The position numbers and the translations under genes were made by a program. A DNA stretch of 64,000 nucleotides from Amborella trichopoda (taxonomy: Eukaryota > Streptophyta > Magnoliopsida > Amborellales > Amborellaceae), in contig NW_006499776.1 in the NCBI RefSeq assembly GCF_000471905.2, forward strand, positions 689,166 through 753,165. Reading direction: 5' to 3'. Positions 23,731-37,119 of this stretch are shown in pieces; within the stretch, counting starts at the first letter, position 1; each line of letters opens with the position of its first letter. A model generated the notes under the pieces. That model was not told the origin of the DNA. It saw only the letters and a program-made list of their open reading frames with translations, and did no database searches.

Positions 23731-26539
23731 CAGTTTAGGGTCATTGCGTATGAACCGAGGATGAGCAGTTAGGTTCATGCAGTATGGACCGAGGCAAAAC
23801 AAATTAGGGTCAAGCAGTATGGATTGAGGCTGAGCAGTTTAGGGTCTTACCGAATGGACCAAGGATGAGCAGTTTAGGGTCATGCAGTACGAACCGAGGC
23901 TGAGCAATTTAGGGTCATGAAGTACGGTCCTAGGATGAGTAGATTAGGGTCATATGGTATGGACCGAGCTTGAGCAGTTTAAGTTCATGTAGTATGAATG
24001 TAGGCTGAGCAGTTTTGGATCATGCAGTATGGACCAAGGCTGAGAAGTTGAGGTCTGTACAGTTTGCACTGAGGCCGTGCCAATTAGGTTCATACAGTAT
24101 GAATCGTGGTAGGGAAGTTTAGGGTTATGCAGTGTGGTCTGAGGCTGAGATGATTAAAGCCATGTAGTATGGACCGAGACTGAGCTGTATAGGGTAATGC
24201 AGTATGAACCGATGTTGAGTAGTTTAGGGCCTTGCAGTATTGACCGAGGGTGAGAAGTTTAGGGACTTGCAGTAATGACTGAGGCTGAGCCGTTTAGGGT
24301 CATGCAGTACGGGTTGTGGCTATGCAGTTTTGTGTTTTGCAGTATAGACCGTGGTTGTGCAGTATAAAGTCATGCAGCATGGATCGAGTTGGAGCAGTTT
24401 AGGGTGATGAAGTATGAACCGAGGCTGAGCAATTTAGCGTCATCCAGTATAAACAGAGGCTGGGCAGTTTAGGGTCACACTGTATGGAAGGAGGCTGAGT
24501 TGTTTAGGCACATGAAATAAGGTCAGAGGCTAATAATTTTGGGGGCATTCAGTATGGATCGAGCCTGAGGAGGTTAGGTTCATGCAGTATGGACTGAGAC
24601 TGAGCTGTTTAGGGCTACACAATATGGACCGACACAGACCTGTTTCAGAATATGCAACATGGAACGAGGCTGAGCACTTGAGGGTCATGCAGTATGGACT
24701 GAGGCTGAGTAGTTAGAGTCATGCTGTATGGACCGATGTTGAGCAGTTTACGATCAACCGAGGCAAACCAGTTTAGGGTCATGCAGTATGGACCGAAGAA
24801 AAGTAGTTTAGGGCCATGCAGTATGGACTGAGGCTATGCTCTGTAGGGTCTGGCAGTATGGATGAAGGCGGAGCTGCTGAGGGTCATGTTGTATGGACCA
24901 AATCTTAGCGGTTTTTGGTCAAGTGTTAAGGACCGAGGCTCTGCCGTTTACGGTCATGCAATATGAATCGAGACTCAGTAGTTAGCAGTTATGCATTATA
25001 GACAAATGTTGAGGCATTTAGGGCCATGCAGTATAGATCAAGGCTGAGCAGTTTAGGGTCAAACAGCATGGATCGAGGTTGACCAGTTTAGGGTCATATG
25101 GACCAAGGCTGACTAGTTTAGCGTCATTCAGTATGGACAGAGGCTGAGCAGTTTAAGGTCATGCACTATAGACCCAGGCTGACCAGTTTAGGGCCATGCA
25201 ATATGGACCGATGCTGAGTAATTTTTTTTCATGCTGTATGGACCAAGGCTGAGCAGTTTAGGGTCATTGAGTATGAACCGAGATTGAGCAATTTAGGATC
25301 ATGCAGTATGGACCGAAGCAAACCAGATTAAGGTCAAGGAGTCTGGATTGAGGCTGAGCAGTTTAGGGTCTTATCGAATGGACCGAGGATGAGCAGTTTA
25401 GGGTCATGCAGAACAGATCGAGGCTGAGCAATTTAAGGTCACGAGGTACGGTCTTAGAGTGAGTAGATTAGGATCATACTGTATGGACCGAGGCTGAGCA
25501 ATTTATGTTCATGTAGTATGAACAAAGGCTGAGCAGTTTTAGGTCATGCAGTATGGACCGAGGCTGAGCAGTCTAGGTCTGTACAGTTTGGATCGAGACC
25601 GTACCATTTAGGGTCATGCAGTATAAACCGTGGCAGAGGTGTTTAGGGTGATGCAGTATGGTCCGAGGCTGAGAAGATTAGCGCCATGCTGTACGGATCG
25701 AGACTGAGCTGTATAGGGTAATGCAGTATGAACAGATGTTGAGCAGTTTAGGGTCTTACAGTATTGACCGAGGGGGAGAAGTTTAAGGACATGCAGTAAT
25801 GACCGAGGCAGAGCCGTTTAGGGTCATGCAGTATGGGTTGAGGCTGTGTAGTTTTGTATTTTACAGTATGGACCGTGGTTGAGCAGTATAAGGTCATGCA
25901 GTATGGATCGAGTTGGAGCAGTTTAAGGTGATGAAGTATGGACCGAGGCTGAGTAATTTAGCATCTTCCTGTATGGATAGAGGCTGAGCAGTTTAGGGTC
26001 ACACTGTATGGAAGGAGGCTAAGCAGTTTAAGCTCATGCAATAAGGTCAGAGGCTAATAATTTCGGGGGCATTCGGCATGGATCGAGCTTGAGGAGGTTA
26101 GGGTCATGCAGTATGGACTGAGACTGAGCTGTTTAGGGTTGTACAGTATGGACCGACATAGAGCAATTTCAGAATACGCAACATGGAACGAGGCTGAGCA
26201 GTTGAAGGTCATGTAGTATGGACTGAGGCTGAGTAGTTTAGGGTCATGCAGTATGGACAGGGGCTGAGCAGTATGGGGTCATGCAGTATGAAACGATGTT
26301 GAGCAGTTTACGGTCATGCAGTATGGACCGAGGCAAACCTGTTTCGGGTCATGCAGTATGGACCTAGGCAATTTAGTTTAGGGCCATGCAGTATGGACCG
26401 AGGCTATGCTGTTTAGGGTCCTGTAGTATGGATGGAGGCAGAGCAGCTAAGGGTCATGTTGTATGGACCAAGGATTAGCAGTTTAGGGTAAAACAGTGTT
26501 GACCAAGGCAGAGAAGTTTAAGATCACTCAGTATGGATC

Positions 26540-28010
26540 GAGGCTGAGCAGTTTAGGGCCATGTAATATGGAGCAAGGCATAGCATTTTATGGGCATTCA
26601 GTATGCATCGAGGCTGATGAGGTTCGGGTCAAGAAGTTTGGAGTGAAGCTGAGCAGTTTAGGGGCATAAAATTTAGACTGCGGCATTGCACGTTAGAATC
26701 ATGCTGTATGCAAAGAGGCGGAGCAGTGTAGGGTCATGCAATATGGACCAAGGCTGAACAGTTTAGCGTCATGTCGTATACTACGTGGTCGAGCAGTTTA
26801 GGGTCCTACAGTATGGATCGAGGCTGAGCAGTTGAGGGTCACGCATTATGGATTGCGGCTGACTGGTCTTGGGTCAGGCGGTATGGACCCAGGCAGAACA
26901 ATTTATTATCATGCAGTATGGACCAAGCCTGAGCAGTTTAGGGTCAAGCAGTATGGACAGAGGGTGAGAAGTTTAGGGTCATTCTGTATGGTCCGAGGCT
27001 GAGCAGTTTAGGGTCTTTCAGTATGGACTGAAACTGATAAGTTATAGGTCAAGCAGCGAGGACCGAGACTAAGCAGTTTAGGATCGTGCAATTTGAACCG
27101 TGGCTGAGTCCTTTAGGTTCACACATTATTGACTGATGCTGAGGTGCTTAGGGCCACGCAAGATGGACCGCAGCGGAGCAGTTTAGGGTCATGCAGTATG
27201 GACCGTGGGTGAGAAGTATAGGGTCATACAGTATGGACGTAAGCTGAGAACTTTAGGGTCATGCAGTAAGGACCGAGGCTGTGCAGTATAGCATCATCCA
27301 GTATGGATCGAGGCTGAACAGTTTAGGGTCATGCAGTATGAAACGAGGCTAATATTGAGTGAGGCTGAGAAGTTTAGGGTCATGCTATATGGACCGAGGC
27401 TGAGCAGTTTAAGGTCATTGAGTATGAACCAAGGTTGAGCAGTTTAGGTTAATGCAGCATGGATAGAGGAAATGTCGTTTAGGGTCATGTAGTATGGAAC
27501 GAGGTAGAGTAGTTTAGGGTCATGCGGTGTGGACCATGGCTAAAAAAAAATAGGGTCATTCAGTATGGATGTAAGCTGAGAAGTTTAGGGTCATGCAGTA
27601 AGGACCGAGGCTGAGCAGTTGCGCGTCATCCAGTATGGATTGAGGTCGAAAAGTTTAAGGTCATGCAGTATGGGCCGAGGCTAAGGAGTCTAGGGTCATG
27701 CAATATGGACTGAGGTTGAGATGTTCAGAGTCATGCTGTATGAATCGAGGCTGAGCAGTTTGGGATCATTAAGGATGAACGGAGGTTGAGCAGTTTAGGG
27801 TCATGCAGTATGGATCGAGGCAAAGCAGTTTAGGGTCATGCAGTATGGACCAAGGCTGAGCAGTTTAGGTTCATGCAGCATGCACCGAAGCTAAGGTGTT
27901 TAGGGTCATGTAATATAGACCGAGGCTGCGTTGTTTAGGGTCATACATTACGGACAGCGACTGAGCTGTATAGGGTCAAGCCGTATGGACCGAGTTGACT
28001 AGTTAGGTTC
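26540..28010 (+). repeat. Satellite between HOR copies 2 and 3
   Basis: About 1.2-1.4 kb of 35-bp monomers separates the second and third copies of the 1.5-kb HOR and largely explains the larger 2,709-bp offset. It contains one local repeat of the series GTAAGCTGAGAA, TGCAGTAAGGACC, TCATCCAGTATGGAT at 27,239 and 27,571. It also holds a run of nine A at 27,542-27,550, and a shortened monomer (GCTAATATTGAGTGAGG) near 27,350. No gene. Confidence 0.7.
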
Positions 28011-29344
28011 ATGCAGTATGGACCGAGGCAAAGCAGATTAGGGTCAAGCAGTATGGATTGAGTCTGAGCAGTTTAGGGTCTTACCAAATGGACCGAGGAT
28101 GAGCAGTTTAGGGTCATGCAGTACAAACCGAGGCTGAGCAATTTAGGGTCATGAAGTACGATCCTAGGATGAGTAGATTAGGGTCATACACTATGGACCG
28201 AGGCTGAGAGTTTAGGTTCATGTAGTATGAATGAAGGCTGAGCAGGTTTAGATCATGCAGTATGGACCGAGGCTAAGAAGTTTAGGTCTGTACGGTTTGG
28301 ACCGAGGCCGTGCCATTTAGGTTCATGCAGTATGAACCGTGGTATAGAAGTTTAGGGTGATGCAGTGTGGTCCGAGGCTGAGATGATTAGGGCCATGTAG
28401 TATGGACCAAGACTGAGATGTATAGGGTAATGCAGTATGAACCAATGTTGAGCAGATTAGGGCCTTGAGGCATTGACCGAGGGTGAGAAGTTTAGGGACA
28501 TGCAGTAATGACCGAGGTAGAGCCGTTTAGGATCTTGCAGTATGGGTTGAGGCTGTGCAGTTTTGTGTTTTGCAGTATGGACCGTGGTTGAGCAGTATAA
28601 AGTCATGCAGTATGGATCGAGTCGGAACCGTTTAGGGTGATGAAGTATGGACCGAGGCTGAGCAATTTAACGTCTTTCAGTATGGACAGAGGCTGAGCAG
28701 TTTAGGGTCCCACTGTATGGAAGGAGGCTGAGCAGTTTAAGCTCATGCAATAAGGTCAGAGGCTAATAATTTTGGGGGCATTCAGTAAGGATCGAGCCTG
28801 AGTCGGTTAAGGTCATGCAGTATGGACTGAGACTGAGCTGTTTAGGGCTATACAACATGGACCGACATAGATCTGTTTCAGAATAAGCAACATGGAATGA
28901 GCCTGAGCACTTGAGGGTCATGGTGTATGGACTGAGGCTGAGTAGTTAGGGTCATGCTGTATGGACCGATGTTGAGCAGTTTACGGTTGACCGAGGCAAA
29001 CCAGTTTAGGGTCATGCAGTATGGACCGAGGCAAAGTAGTTTAGGGCCATGCAGTATGGACCGAGGCTATGCTCTTTAGGGTCTGGCAGTATTGATGGAG
29101 GCAGAGCAGCTGAGGCTCATGTTGTAATGACCAAGGATTAGCAGTTTATGGTAAAGCAATGTGGACCAAGGCAGAGAAATTTAAGATCATCCAGTATGGT
29201 CCGAGGCTGAGCAGTTTAGGGCCATGCAATATGGAGCAAGGCATAGCAGTTTATGGGCTTTTAGTATGTACCAGGGCTGAGGACGTTCGGGTCAAGCAGT
29301 TTGGAGTGAGGCTAAGCTGTTTAGGGTCATAAAATTTAGACCGT

Positions 29345-32300
29345 GGCATTGCACTTTAGGATCATGCTATATGGACAGAGGCTGAGCAATTTAGGGTCAA
29401 GCAGTATGGACTAAGGCGGAGCACTTTTGAGTCATACAGTATGGACCGAGGCTGAGCTGTTTAGGGTCATGCACTATGAACCGAGGCTAAGTAGTTTGGG
29501 GTCATTCATATGGACAAATGCTGAGAAGTTTAGGGTGCAGTATGGACCGAGGCTGACCAGTTTAGGATCGTGGTGTATGGATCGAGGCTGAGAAGTTTAG
29601 GGTCATGCTGTTTGGGCCAAGGCTAAGCAGTTTAACATCATGTAGTGTGGACCGAGTCTAAGCCGTTTAAGGCTATGCAGTGTGCACCATGGCTTAGCTA
29701 TTTAGGGTCATGTAGTTTGGACCGAGGCTGAGCAATATAGGCTAATGCAGTATGAAATAATGTTGAGCAGTTTAAAGTCATGCAGTACGGACCGAGGGTG
29801 AAATTTTTAGGGTCATTCAGTATTGATCGAGGCATAGCCATAAAGGATCATGCAGTATGGACTGAGTCTATGCCTATTTGTGTCCTACAATATGGACTGA
29901 GGCAAAGCCATTAAGGGTCATGCAGTATGGACTGAGGCTGAGAAGTATAGGGCCGTACAGTATGAACCGAGATTGAGCCGTTCCGGGTCATACCGAATGG
30001 ATCGAGGCTGAACAGTTGAAGGTCATGGAGTATGGACCCAGGCAGAGCAGTTTAGGGTCACGCAGTATGGACTGAGGCTGAGCAGTATAGGGTCATGCAG
30101 TATGGGCCGATGTCAAACAATTTAGGGTCATGCAGTATGGACCGAGGAAGAGCAATTTAGGGTCATGAAAAATGGACCGAGGCTGAGCAGTCTAGGGTCA
30201 TGCAGTATGGACCGAGGCGGAGCAGTTTAGGGGTATGCAGTATGAATTGAGGTTGAGCAGTAGAGGGCCATGCGGTACCGACTGATGTTGAGCAGTTTAG
30301 GGTCATGCAGCATGGACCGGGGTAGAGCAGTTTATGGTGATGTAGTATGGACTGAGGCGGAGTAGTTCAAGGTCATGCATTACGGATTGAGGCAGAGCAA
30401 CTTAGGGTCATGCAGTATGGAATGAGGCGTAGCAGTTTAGAGTAATGCAGTTTGGACCAAGGCAGAGTAATCTAGTATGGATCGAGGCTGAGCAATTTAG
30501 AGTAATGCAATATGGATCGAGGCTGAGCAGTTTACGGGCGTTCAGTATGTACGGACTCTAAGGAGGTTAGGGTCATTCAGCTTTGACCGAGGCTCAGATG
30601 TTTAGCGTGATGAAGTCTGGACCGTGGCATTGCAGTTTAGGATCATGCCATATTGACAGAGGCAGAGCAATTTAAGGTGATGTAGTATGGACAGAGGCAG
30701 AGCACTTTGGGTCAAACATTATGTATCGAGGCTGAGTTGTTTAGGGTCATCCATTATGGATCGAGGCTGAGCAGTTTAGGGTCATACAGTATGGATGGAG
30801 GCAGAGTAGTTTAGGGTCATACAATACGGATCGAGGCTAATACGATAAGGGGCATTCCGTATGGACCAAGGCTGAGGAGGTTAGGGTCATGCAGCATGGA
30901 ATTAGGCTGAGCAGTTTAGGGCCATACATTATGGACCGAGGCAGAGCAGTTTCAGGTCAAGCAGAGTGGACCGAGGCAGAGCAGGATTGGGTCATGCAGT
31001 ATGGATCGAGACTGAGCAATTTAGGGTCATGCAGTATGGATCAAGGCTGAGCAGTGTAGGGTCATGCAGTATGGATCGATGTTGATCATTTTCAGGTCAT
31101 GCTGTATAGACTGAGGCAGAGCAGTTTAGGGTCATGCAGTATGGACGGAGGCTACTTTATTTATCGTCCTGCAGTATACATCGAGGCAGAGCTGCTCATG
31201 GCCATGCAGTAAGGACCGAGGATTAGCAGTTGAGGGTAATGCAGTATGGACCAAGGCAGAGCAGTTTAGGCTCATGTAGTATGGACCGAGGCAAAACAGT
31301 TTAGGGTCATGCAACACGGACCGAGGCAGAGCAGTTTAGAGTCATGTAGTATGGTCCGAGGGAAAGAGGTTTATGGGAATTCAGTATATACCGAGGCTGA
31401 GAAGGTTAGGGTCAAGCAGTTTGGACCGAGGCGGAGCTGTTTAGGGTCATGAAGTCTGGACTGTGGCATTGCAGTTTAAGATCATGTCGTATGTTGAGCA
31501 ATTTAGGGTCACGCAGTATGGACTAAGCCAGAGCACTATGGGTCATACTGTATGGACCGTGGCTGAGCATTTTAGGGTCATGTAGTATGGACCGAGGCTA
31601 AGCAGTTTAGGGTCATGCAGCACGGACAAATGCTGAGAAGTTTTGGGTCATGCAGTATGGACCGAGGCTGACCAGTTTAAGGTCGTGTTGTATGGACTGT
31701 GGCTACGATGTTTAGGGTCATGCAATTTGTACAGAGGCTGAGTAGTTGAGGGTCATGCAATATAGATCGAGGCTAAGCTGTTTAGCGTCATGAAGTGTTG
31801 ATCGAGGCTAAGCAGTTTAGGGTCACGCAATGTGGACCAAGGAGGAGTAGTTTAGGGCCATGCAGTATGGACCGAGGCTGAGCAATATAAGGACAAGAGT
31901 TATGGACCGATGCTATGTTGTTTAGGGTCAGGTACTTGGGACCTATTCTGAGCCGTTAGGGTCACACAGAATGGACCGAGGTTGAGAAGTTGAGGGTCAT
32001 GCAGTAAGGACCAAGGCTGAGAAGTTTATGATCATGCAGTATGGACCAAGGCTGAGCAGTTTAGAATCATGCGGTATTAACTGAGGCTGAGCCATTTATG
32101 GTCGTACAGTACGGACTGAGGTTGAGAAGTGTTGCGTCATGCCATATGGATCGAGGCCGAGTGGCATATGGTTATGCAGTATGGACAGATGCTGAGCAGT
32201 TTAGGCCCATGCACAATGGACTTATCCTGAGAAGTTTATAATCATGCAGTATAGACTGAGGCAAAGCAGTTTAGGGTCATGCAACATGGACAGAGTCTTA

Positions 32301-33000
32301 GCAGTTTAGGGTCCTTGAGAAAGGACCGAGGCAGAGTAGTTTAGGGTCATGCCATATGGACCGAGGCTGAGCAGTTTAGGGTCATGTTGTATGAAACGAG
32401 GCTGAGCAGCTTAGGGTCATGCAATATGTACCGACGCTGAGTAGTTTAGGGTCTTACAGTACGGACCAAGGCTAAGCAGTTTAAGGTCATGCAGTATGGA
32501 CCGCTTCTGAGCCATATAGGGTCATGCAGTATGGACCGAGACTGAGAAGTTTAGGTTGGTGCAGTATGGACCGACGTGAAGAAGTTTAGGATCATGTGGT
32601 ATGGACCAAGACCGAGAGGTTTAGGGTCATGCAGTATGGACCGATGCTGAGCAGTTTTGGGTCATGCAGTATGGATTTGTGTGGAGCAGTTTAGGGTTAG
32701 GCAGTATGGACCGAGGATGAGCAGTTTAGGGTCATGCAATATGGATTGAGGCTGAGCAGTTTTGTGTCTAGCAATATGGACCAAGGCTGAGCATTTTTGT
32801 GTCTAGCAATATGGACCAAGGCTGAGCAGTTTAGGGTCATGCAATATGAACAGAGGCTTAGCAGTTTGGGGTCATGTATTATGGACAGAGGATGCGGACG
32901 TTTGGGTCAAGCACTATACATCGAGGCTGAGGAGTTTAGGGTCATTCAGTATGGATCGAGGCAGAGAAGTTTAGGGTCATACAGTATGGACCGAGGCTGA
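29345..33000 (+). repeat. Satellite segment with an 840-bp duplication
   Basis: Only 35-bp monomers. The GGCATTGCAGTTTA marker (a monomer in which GGCATTGCAG replaces GGCTGAGCAG) lies at 30,625 and 31,465, exactly 840 bp or 24 monomers apart. Each copy is preceded by a monomer like TTCAGTATGTAC and by TGAAGTCTGGAC. The same marker also occurs at 26,692 and 29,345 as GGCATTGCACG/GGCATTGCACT. No gene or unique sequence. Confidence 0.75.
32760..32829 (+). repeat. Near-exact tandem duplication of one monomer
   Basis: The series TTTGTGTCTAGCAATATGG followed by ACCAAGGCTGAGCA occurs at 32,761 and again at 32,796, 35 bp apart, with no difference over at least 33 bp. A recent single-monomer expansion. 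Confidence 0.85.
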
Positions 33001-33839
33001 GCAGTATAGAGACATGCAGAATGGATCATTGCTGAGCACTTGAGGGTCATGCAGTACGGACCAAAGCTGAGCCGTTCAAAGTCATGCAGTATGGACCGAG
33101 GCTGAAAAGTTTAACATCATCTAGTATAGACAGAGGCTGAGCAGTTTATGTTCATGCAATATGGACCGAGGCTAAGCAGTTTAGTCTCCCCCAGTATGGA
33201 CCGAAGTGGAGATGATTTGGGGAGGCTGAGAAATTTAGGGTCATGCAATACGAACCGAGGCTGAGAAAATTAAGGTCATGCATTATGTTCCGAGTCTAAG
33301 GAGTTTAGGGTCATGCAATATAGATCGGGGCTGAGCAGTTTAGGGTCATGCAGTATGGACAAAGGCTGAAGAGTTTAAGATCATGCAGTATCGACCAAGG
33401 CCGAGAAGTATATGGTCATGCAGTATGGATCGATGCTGAGCACTTGAGGTACATGCAGTATGGACCTAAGCTAAGCCGTTTAGGGTCATGCAGCATGGAG
33501 CAAGGCTGAACAGTTTAGCATCATCCAGTATGTACCGAGGCTTCCCAGTTTATGAACATGCACTATGAACCAAGGCTGAGCAGTTTAGGCACCTGCAATA
33601 TGGACCGAAGCTGAGATGTTTTGGGTCAAGCCGTATGGACCGTGGTTGAGCAATTTAGGGTCATGAAATATGAACCGAGGCTCAGTAGTTTAGGGTCACG
33701 CATTATGGACGAGGCTGAGGAGTTTAGGTTCATGCAATATAGATCGGGGCCGAGCAGTTTAGGCTCATGCAGTATGGACCAATGCTGAACAGTTTAAGAT
33801 CATGCAGTATGGACCAAGGTTGAGAATTATAGGGTCATA

Positions 33840-33920
33840 CAGTGTGGATCCATGCGGAGCACTTTAGGGTCATGCAGTATGGATCCATGCGAAGCACTTT
33901 AGGGTCATGCAGTATGGACC
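33840..33920 (+). repeat. Tandem pair of a rare GGATCCATGCG monomer
   Basis: Two adjacent monomers with TGGATCCATGCG, one followed by GAGCACTTTAGG and the other by AAGCACTTTAGG, start about 35 bp apart near 33,846 and 33,881. The same pair (TGGTTCCATGCAGAGCAC and TGGATCCCTGCGGAGCAC) returns at about 63,853-63,915, about 30 kb away, with the same two following monomers (GACCTAAGCTGAGCAG, then GGGGCATGCAGTATGG). The pair was duplicated before the two loci separated. Confidence 0.8.
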
Positions 33921-36900
33921 TAAGCTGAGCAGTTTAGGGGCATGCAGTATGGACCAAGGCTGAACATTTTAGCATCATGCATTACGGTGATGTGCGGTTT
34001 TGCGTCATCCAGTGTGGACCGAGGCTGAACACTTTAGGGTCATGCCGTATGTTTCTAAGTTGAGCAGTTTAGGCTCATCCAGTATTGACCTAGGCTGAGC
34101 AGTTTTGGATCATGCAGTATGGATTGAGGCTGAGAAGTTTAGGGTCTTGCAATATGAATCGTGGCTAAGCAGTGTAGGGTTATGCAGTATGGACATAGGC
34201 TTAGCAGTTTAGGGTCATGCAGTATGAACCGAGGCTAAGCAGTTTAGGGTCATGCAGTTTGAACCGTGGCTAAAAAAATTTAGGTCATGCAGAAAGGATC
34301 GAGGCTGAGTGGTTTACGGTCACTATGTGCGGATCGAGGCTGAGCAGTTTAGGGCTTGCAGTATGGATTGAGGCATAGCAGTTTAGGGTCGTGCAATATG
34401 CATCGAGACGGACCACTATAGGGTCAGGCACTATTGATCAATGCTGACCAATTTAGGGTTATGTAGTATGGAGCTAAGATGAGCAGTTTAGGGCATTGCA
34501 GTATGGACCGCGGCTGAGTAGTTTAACATCATGTAGTATGGAACGAGGCTGAGCAGTTTAAGGTCATCCAGTATGGACGGAGACTGAGTAGTTTAGGGTC
34601 TTACAGGATGGATCCAGACAAAATAGTTTAGCGTCATGAAGTGTGGATCAAGGTTAAGCAATTTAGGGTCATGCAATATGGACCGAGGCAGACTATTTTA
34701 GGGCCATGCAGAATGGACCGAGGCTGAGCAATATAGGGTCAAGTTTTATGGATCGATGCTGTACTGTTTGGGGTCAGGGACTATGGACCTATGCTGAGCA
34801 ATAAGGGTCATTCAGTATGGACCATGGATGAGCAGTTCAGGGTCATCTAGTATGGACCAAGGAAAAGCAGTTTATGATCATGCAGTATGGACTGAGGCTG
34901 AGCTGTTTATGACCATGCAATATACATTGAGGCTGAGCCATTTAGGGTCATAGAGTATGGACCAAGGTTGAGAATTTTAGGGCCATGCACTCTAGACGTA
35001 TGCTGAGAAGTTTAGAGTCATGCAGTATGGACCGAGGCTAAGCAGTTTAGGGTCATGCAGCATGGATCGAGGCTGAGCAGTTTAAGGTTCTGCAGTATGA
35101 AAAGAGGCAAAGCATTTCAGGGTCATGCAGTTTGGACCGATGCAGTGCAGTTTAGGGTCATGTAATATGGACCACAGCTATAGGGTGATGCTGTATGAAC
35201 CTAAGCTGAGTAGTTTAGGGTGTTGTAGTAAGGACCGAGGGGAAGAAGTTTAGGATCATGTGGTTTCGACCGAGGCCGAGAGGTTTGGGGTTATGCAGTA
35301 TGGACTGATGCTGGACAGTTCAGGGTCATGTTGTATAGACTTGTGCTGAGTAGTTTAGGGTTACACAGTATGGACCGAGCCTGAGCAGTTTAAGGTCCAG
35401 CAATATGGACCGAGGCTGAGCAGTTTAGGGTCATGCAATATGGATCGAAGCTGAGGAGTTTAAGGTCAAGCAATATGGACCGAGGCTGAGCAGTTTAGGG
35501 ACATGCAATATGAACTGAGGCTTAGCAGTTTAGGGTCATGCATTATAGACCGAGGCTGAGGAATTTACGGTCAAGCAGTATACCATGAGGCTGAGCAGTT
35601 TAGGGTCATGCAGTATGGACCGAGGCCGAGATGTTTAGAGTCATGCAGTATGAACCGAGGCTGAGCAGTATAGGGACATGCAGTATGGATCGATGCTGAG
35701 TACTTGAGGGTCATGCAGTATGGACCTATGCTGAGCCGTTTAGGGTCATGCTGCATGGATCGAGGCTGAACAGTTTAGCATCATCCAATATGGAACAGAG
35801 GCTGAGCAGTTTAGGTTCATGCACTATGGGCTGAGGCTGAGTGGTTTAGGCTCCTTCAGTATGGACAGAAGCGGAGATGTTTTGGGTAAAATAGTATGGA
35901 TAGAGGCTGAGATATTTAGAATCATGCAATATAAACAGGGGCTGAGCAGTTTAGGGTCACGCATTATGGATCGAGCCTAAGGAGTTTAGGGTCATGCAAA
36001 ATAGATCGGGGCTTAGCAGCTTAGGGTCATGCTGTATGGACCATGGCTGAACAGTTCAAGATCATGCAGTATCGATCGAGGCTGAGGCATATAGGGTCAT
36101 GCAGTATGGATCGATGCTGAGCACTTGAGGGTCACGCAGTATGGGCCAAAGCTGAGCCGTTTAGGGTCATGCAATAAGGAGCGAGGCTGAACAGTTTAGC
36201 ATCATCCAGTATAGACCGAGGCTAAACAATTTAGGTACATGCACTATGGACCAAGGCTGAGTAGTTTAGGCACCTCCAGTATGGACCGAAGCTGAGATGT
36301 TTTGGGTCAAGCAGTATGGACCGACGCTGAGCAATTTAGGGTCGTGAAATATTAATCGAGGCACAGCAGTTTATGGTCATGCATTATGGACTGAGGCTGA
36401 GGAGTTTAGGGTCATGCAATATAGATCGAGGATGAGCAGTTCAGGGTCATGCAGTATGGACAAATGCTAAATAGTTTAAGATCATGCAGTATGCACCGAG
36501 GCTGAGGAGTATAAGGTCAAATAGTATGGATCGATGTGACGCACTTTAGGGTCATTCAAAAAGTGATCCACGTGGAGCACTTTAGGGTCATGCAGTATGG
36601 AGCTAAGCATAGCAGTTTAAGGGCATGCAGAATGGAGTAAGGCTGAGAAGTTTAGCATCATGCGGTACGAACCTAGGCTAAGCAGTTTTACATCATCCAA
36701 TATGGGCCGAGGGACTTTGGACCTACGCTGAGTAGTTTGGGTCATTCAGTATGGATAGAGGATCAGCAGTTGAGTGTAGTACAGACCAAGGCTGAGCAGT
36801 TTATGGTCATGTAGTATGGACCGAAGCTGAGCAGCTTAAGATCATGCAATATGCACTGAGGTTATGCGGTTTAGGGTCGTACAGTATGGACCGAGGCTGA

Positions 36901-37119
36901 GCTGTGTTGAGTCATGCCATATGGACCGAGGATGAGCTGTATAGGGTTATGGAGTGTGGACAGATGCTGAGCAGTTTAGAGCCATGCATTATGGACCTAT
37001 GCTGAGAAGTTTAGAGTCATGCAGTATGGATTGAGGCTAAGTAGTTTAGGGTCGTGCTGCATGGGTCGAGACTTAGCAGTTTAGGGCCATGTAGTATGAA
37101 CAAAGGCAAAGCACTTTAA

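Larger units (their letters stand above)
23341..29344 (+). repeat. Segment with three copies of a ~1.5-kb higher-order repeat
   Basis: Marker monomers recur in order three times. TTTTGTGTTTTGCAG or TTTTGTATTTTACAG lies near 24,331, 25,855 and 28,564; GGGGGCATTC lies near 24,540, 26,065 and 28,770, followed each time by a GATCGAGC(C/T)TGAG monomer, GACTGAGACTGAGCTG, GACCGACA and a TTTCAGAATA monomer. Offsets are about 1,524 and 2,709 bp. A further marker, ATGGACCAAATCTTAGC, lies at 23,341 and 24,893 (1,552). Copy 1 resembles copy 3 more than copy 2 (for example AGTACGAACC/AGTACAAACC, GTGTGGTC and TTAGGGCCTTG), so the order of duplication was not simply left to right. Confidence 0.85.

Noticed and set aside
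27542-27550. Run of nine A, as a possible poly(A) tail of a retroposed element.
   Set aside because: It sits inside one monomer in place of GAGCAGTTT, flanked by ordinary monomers, with no inserted sequence or target-site duplication. Slippage from TAAAAA-type variants (compare 34,270-34,280) explains it.
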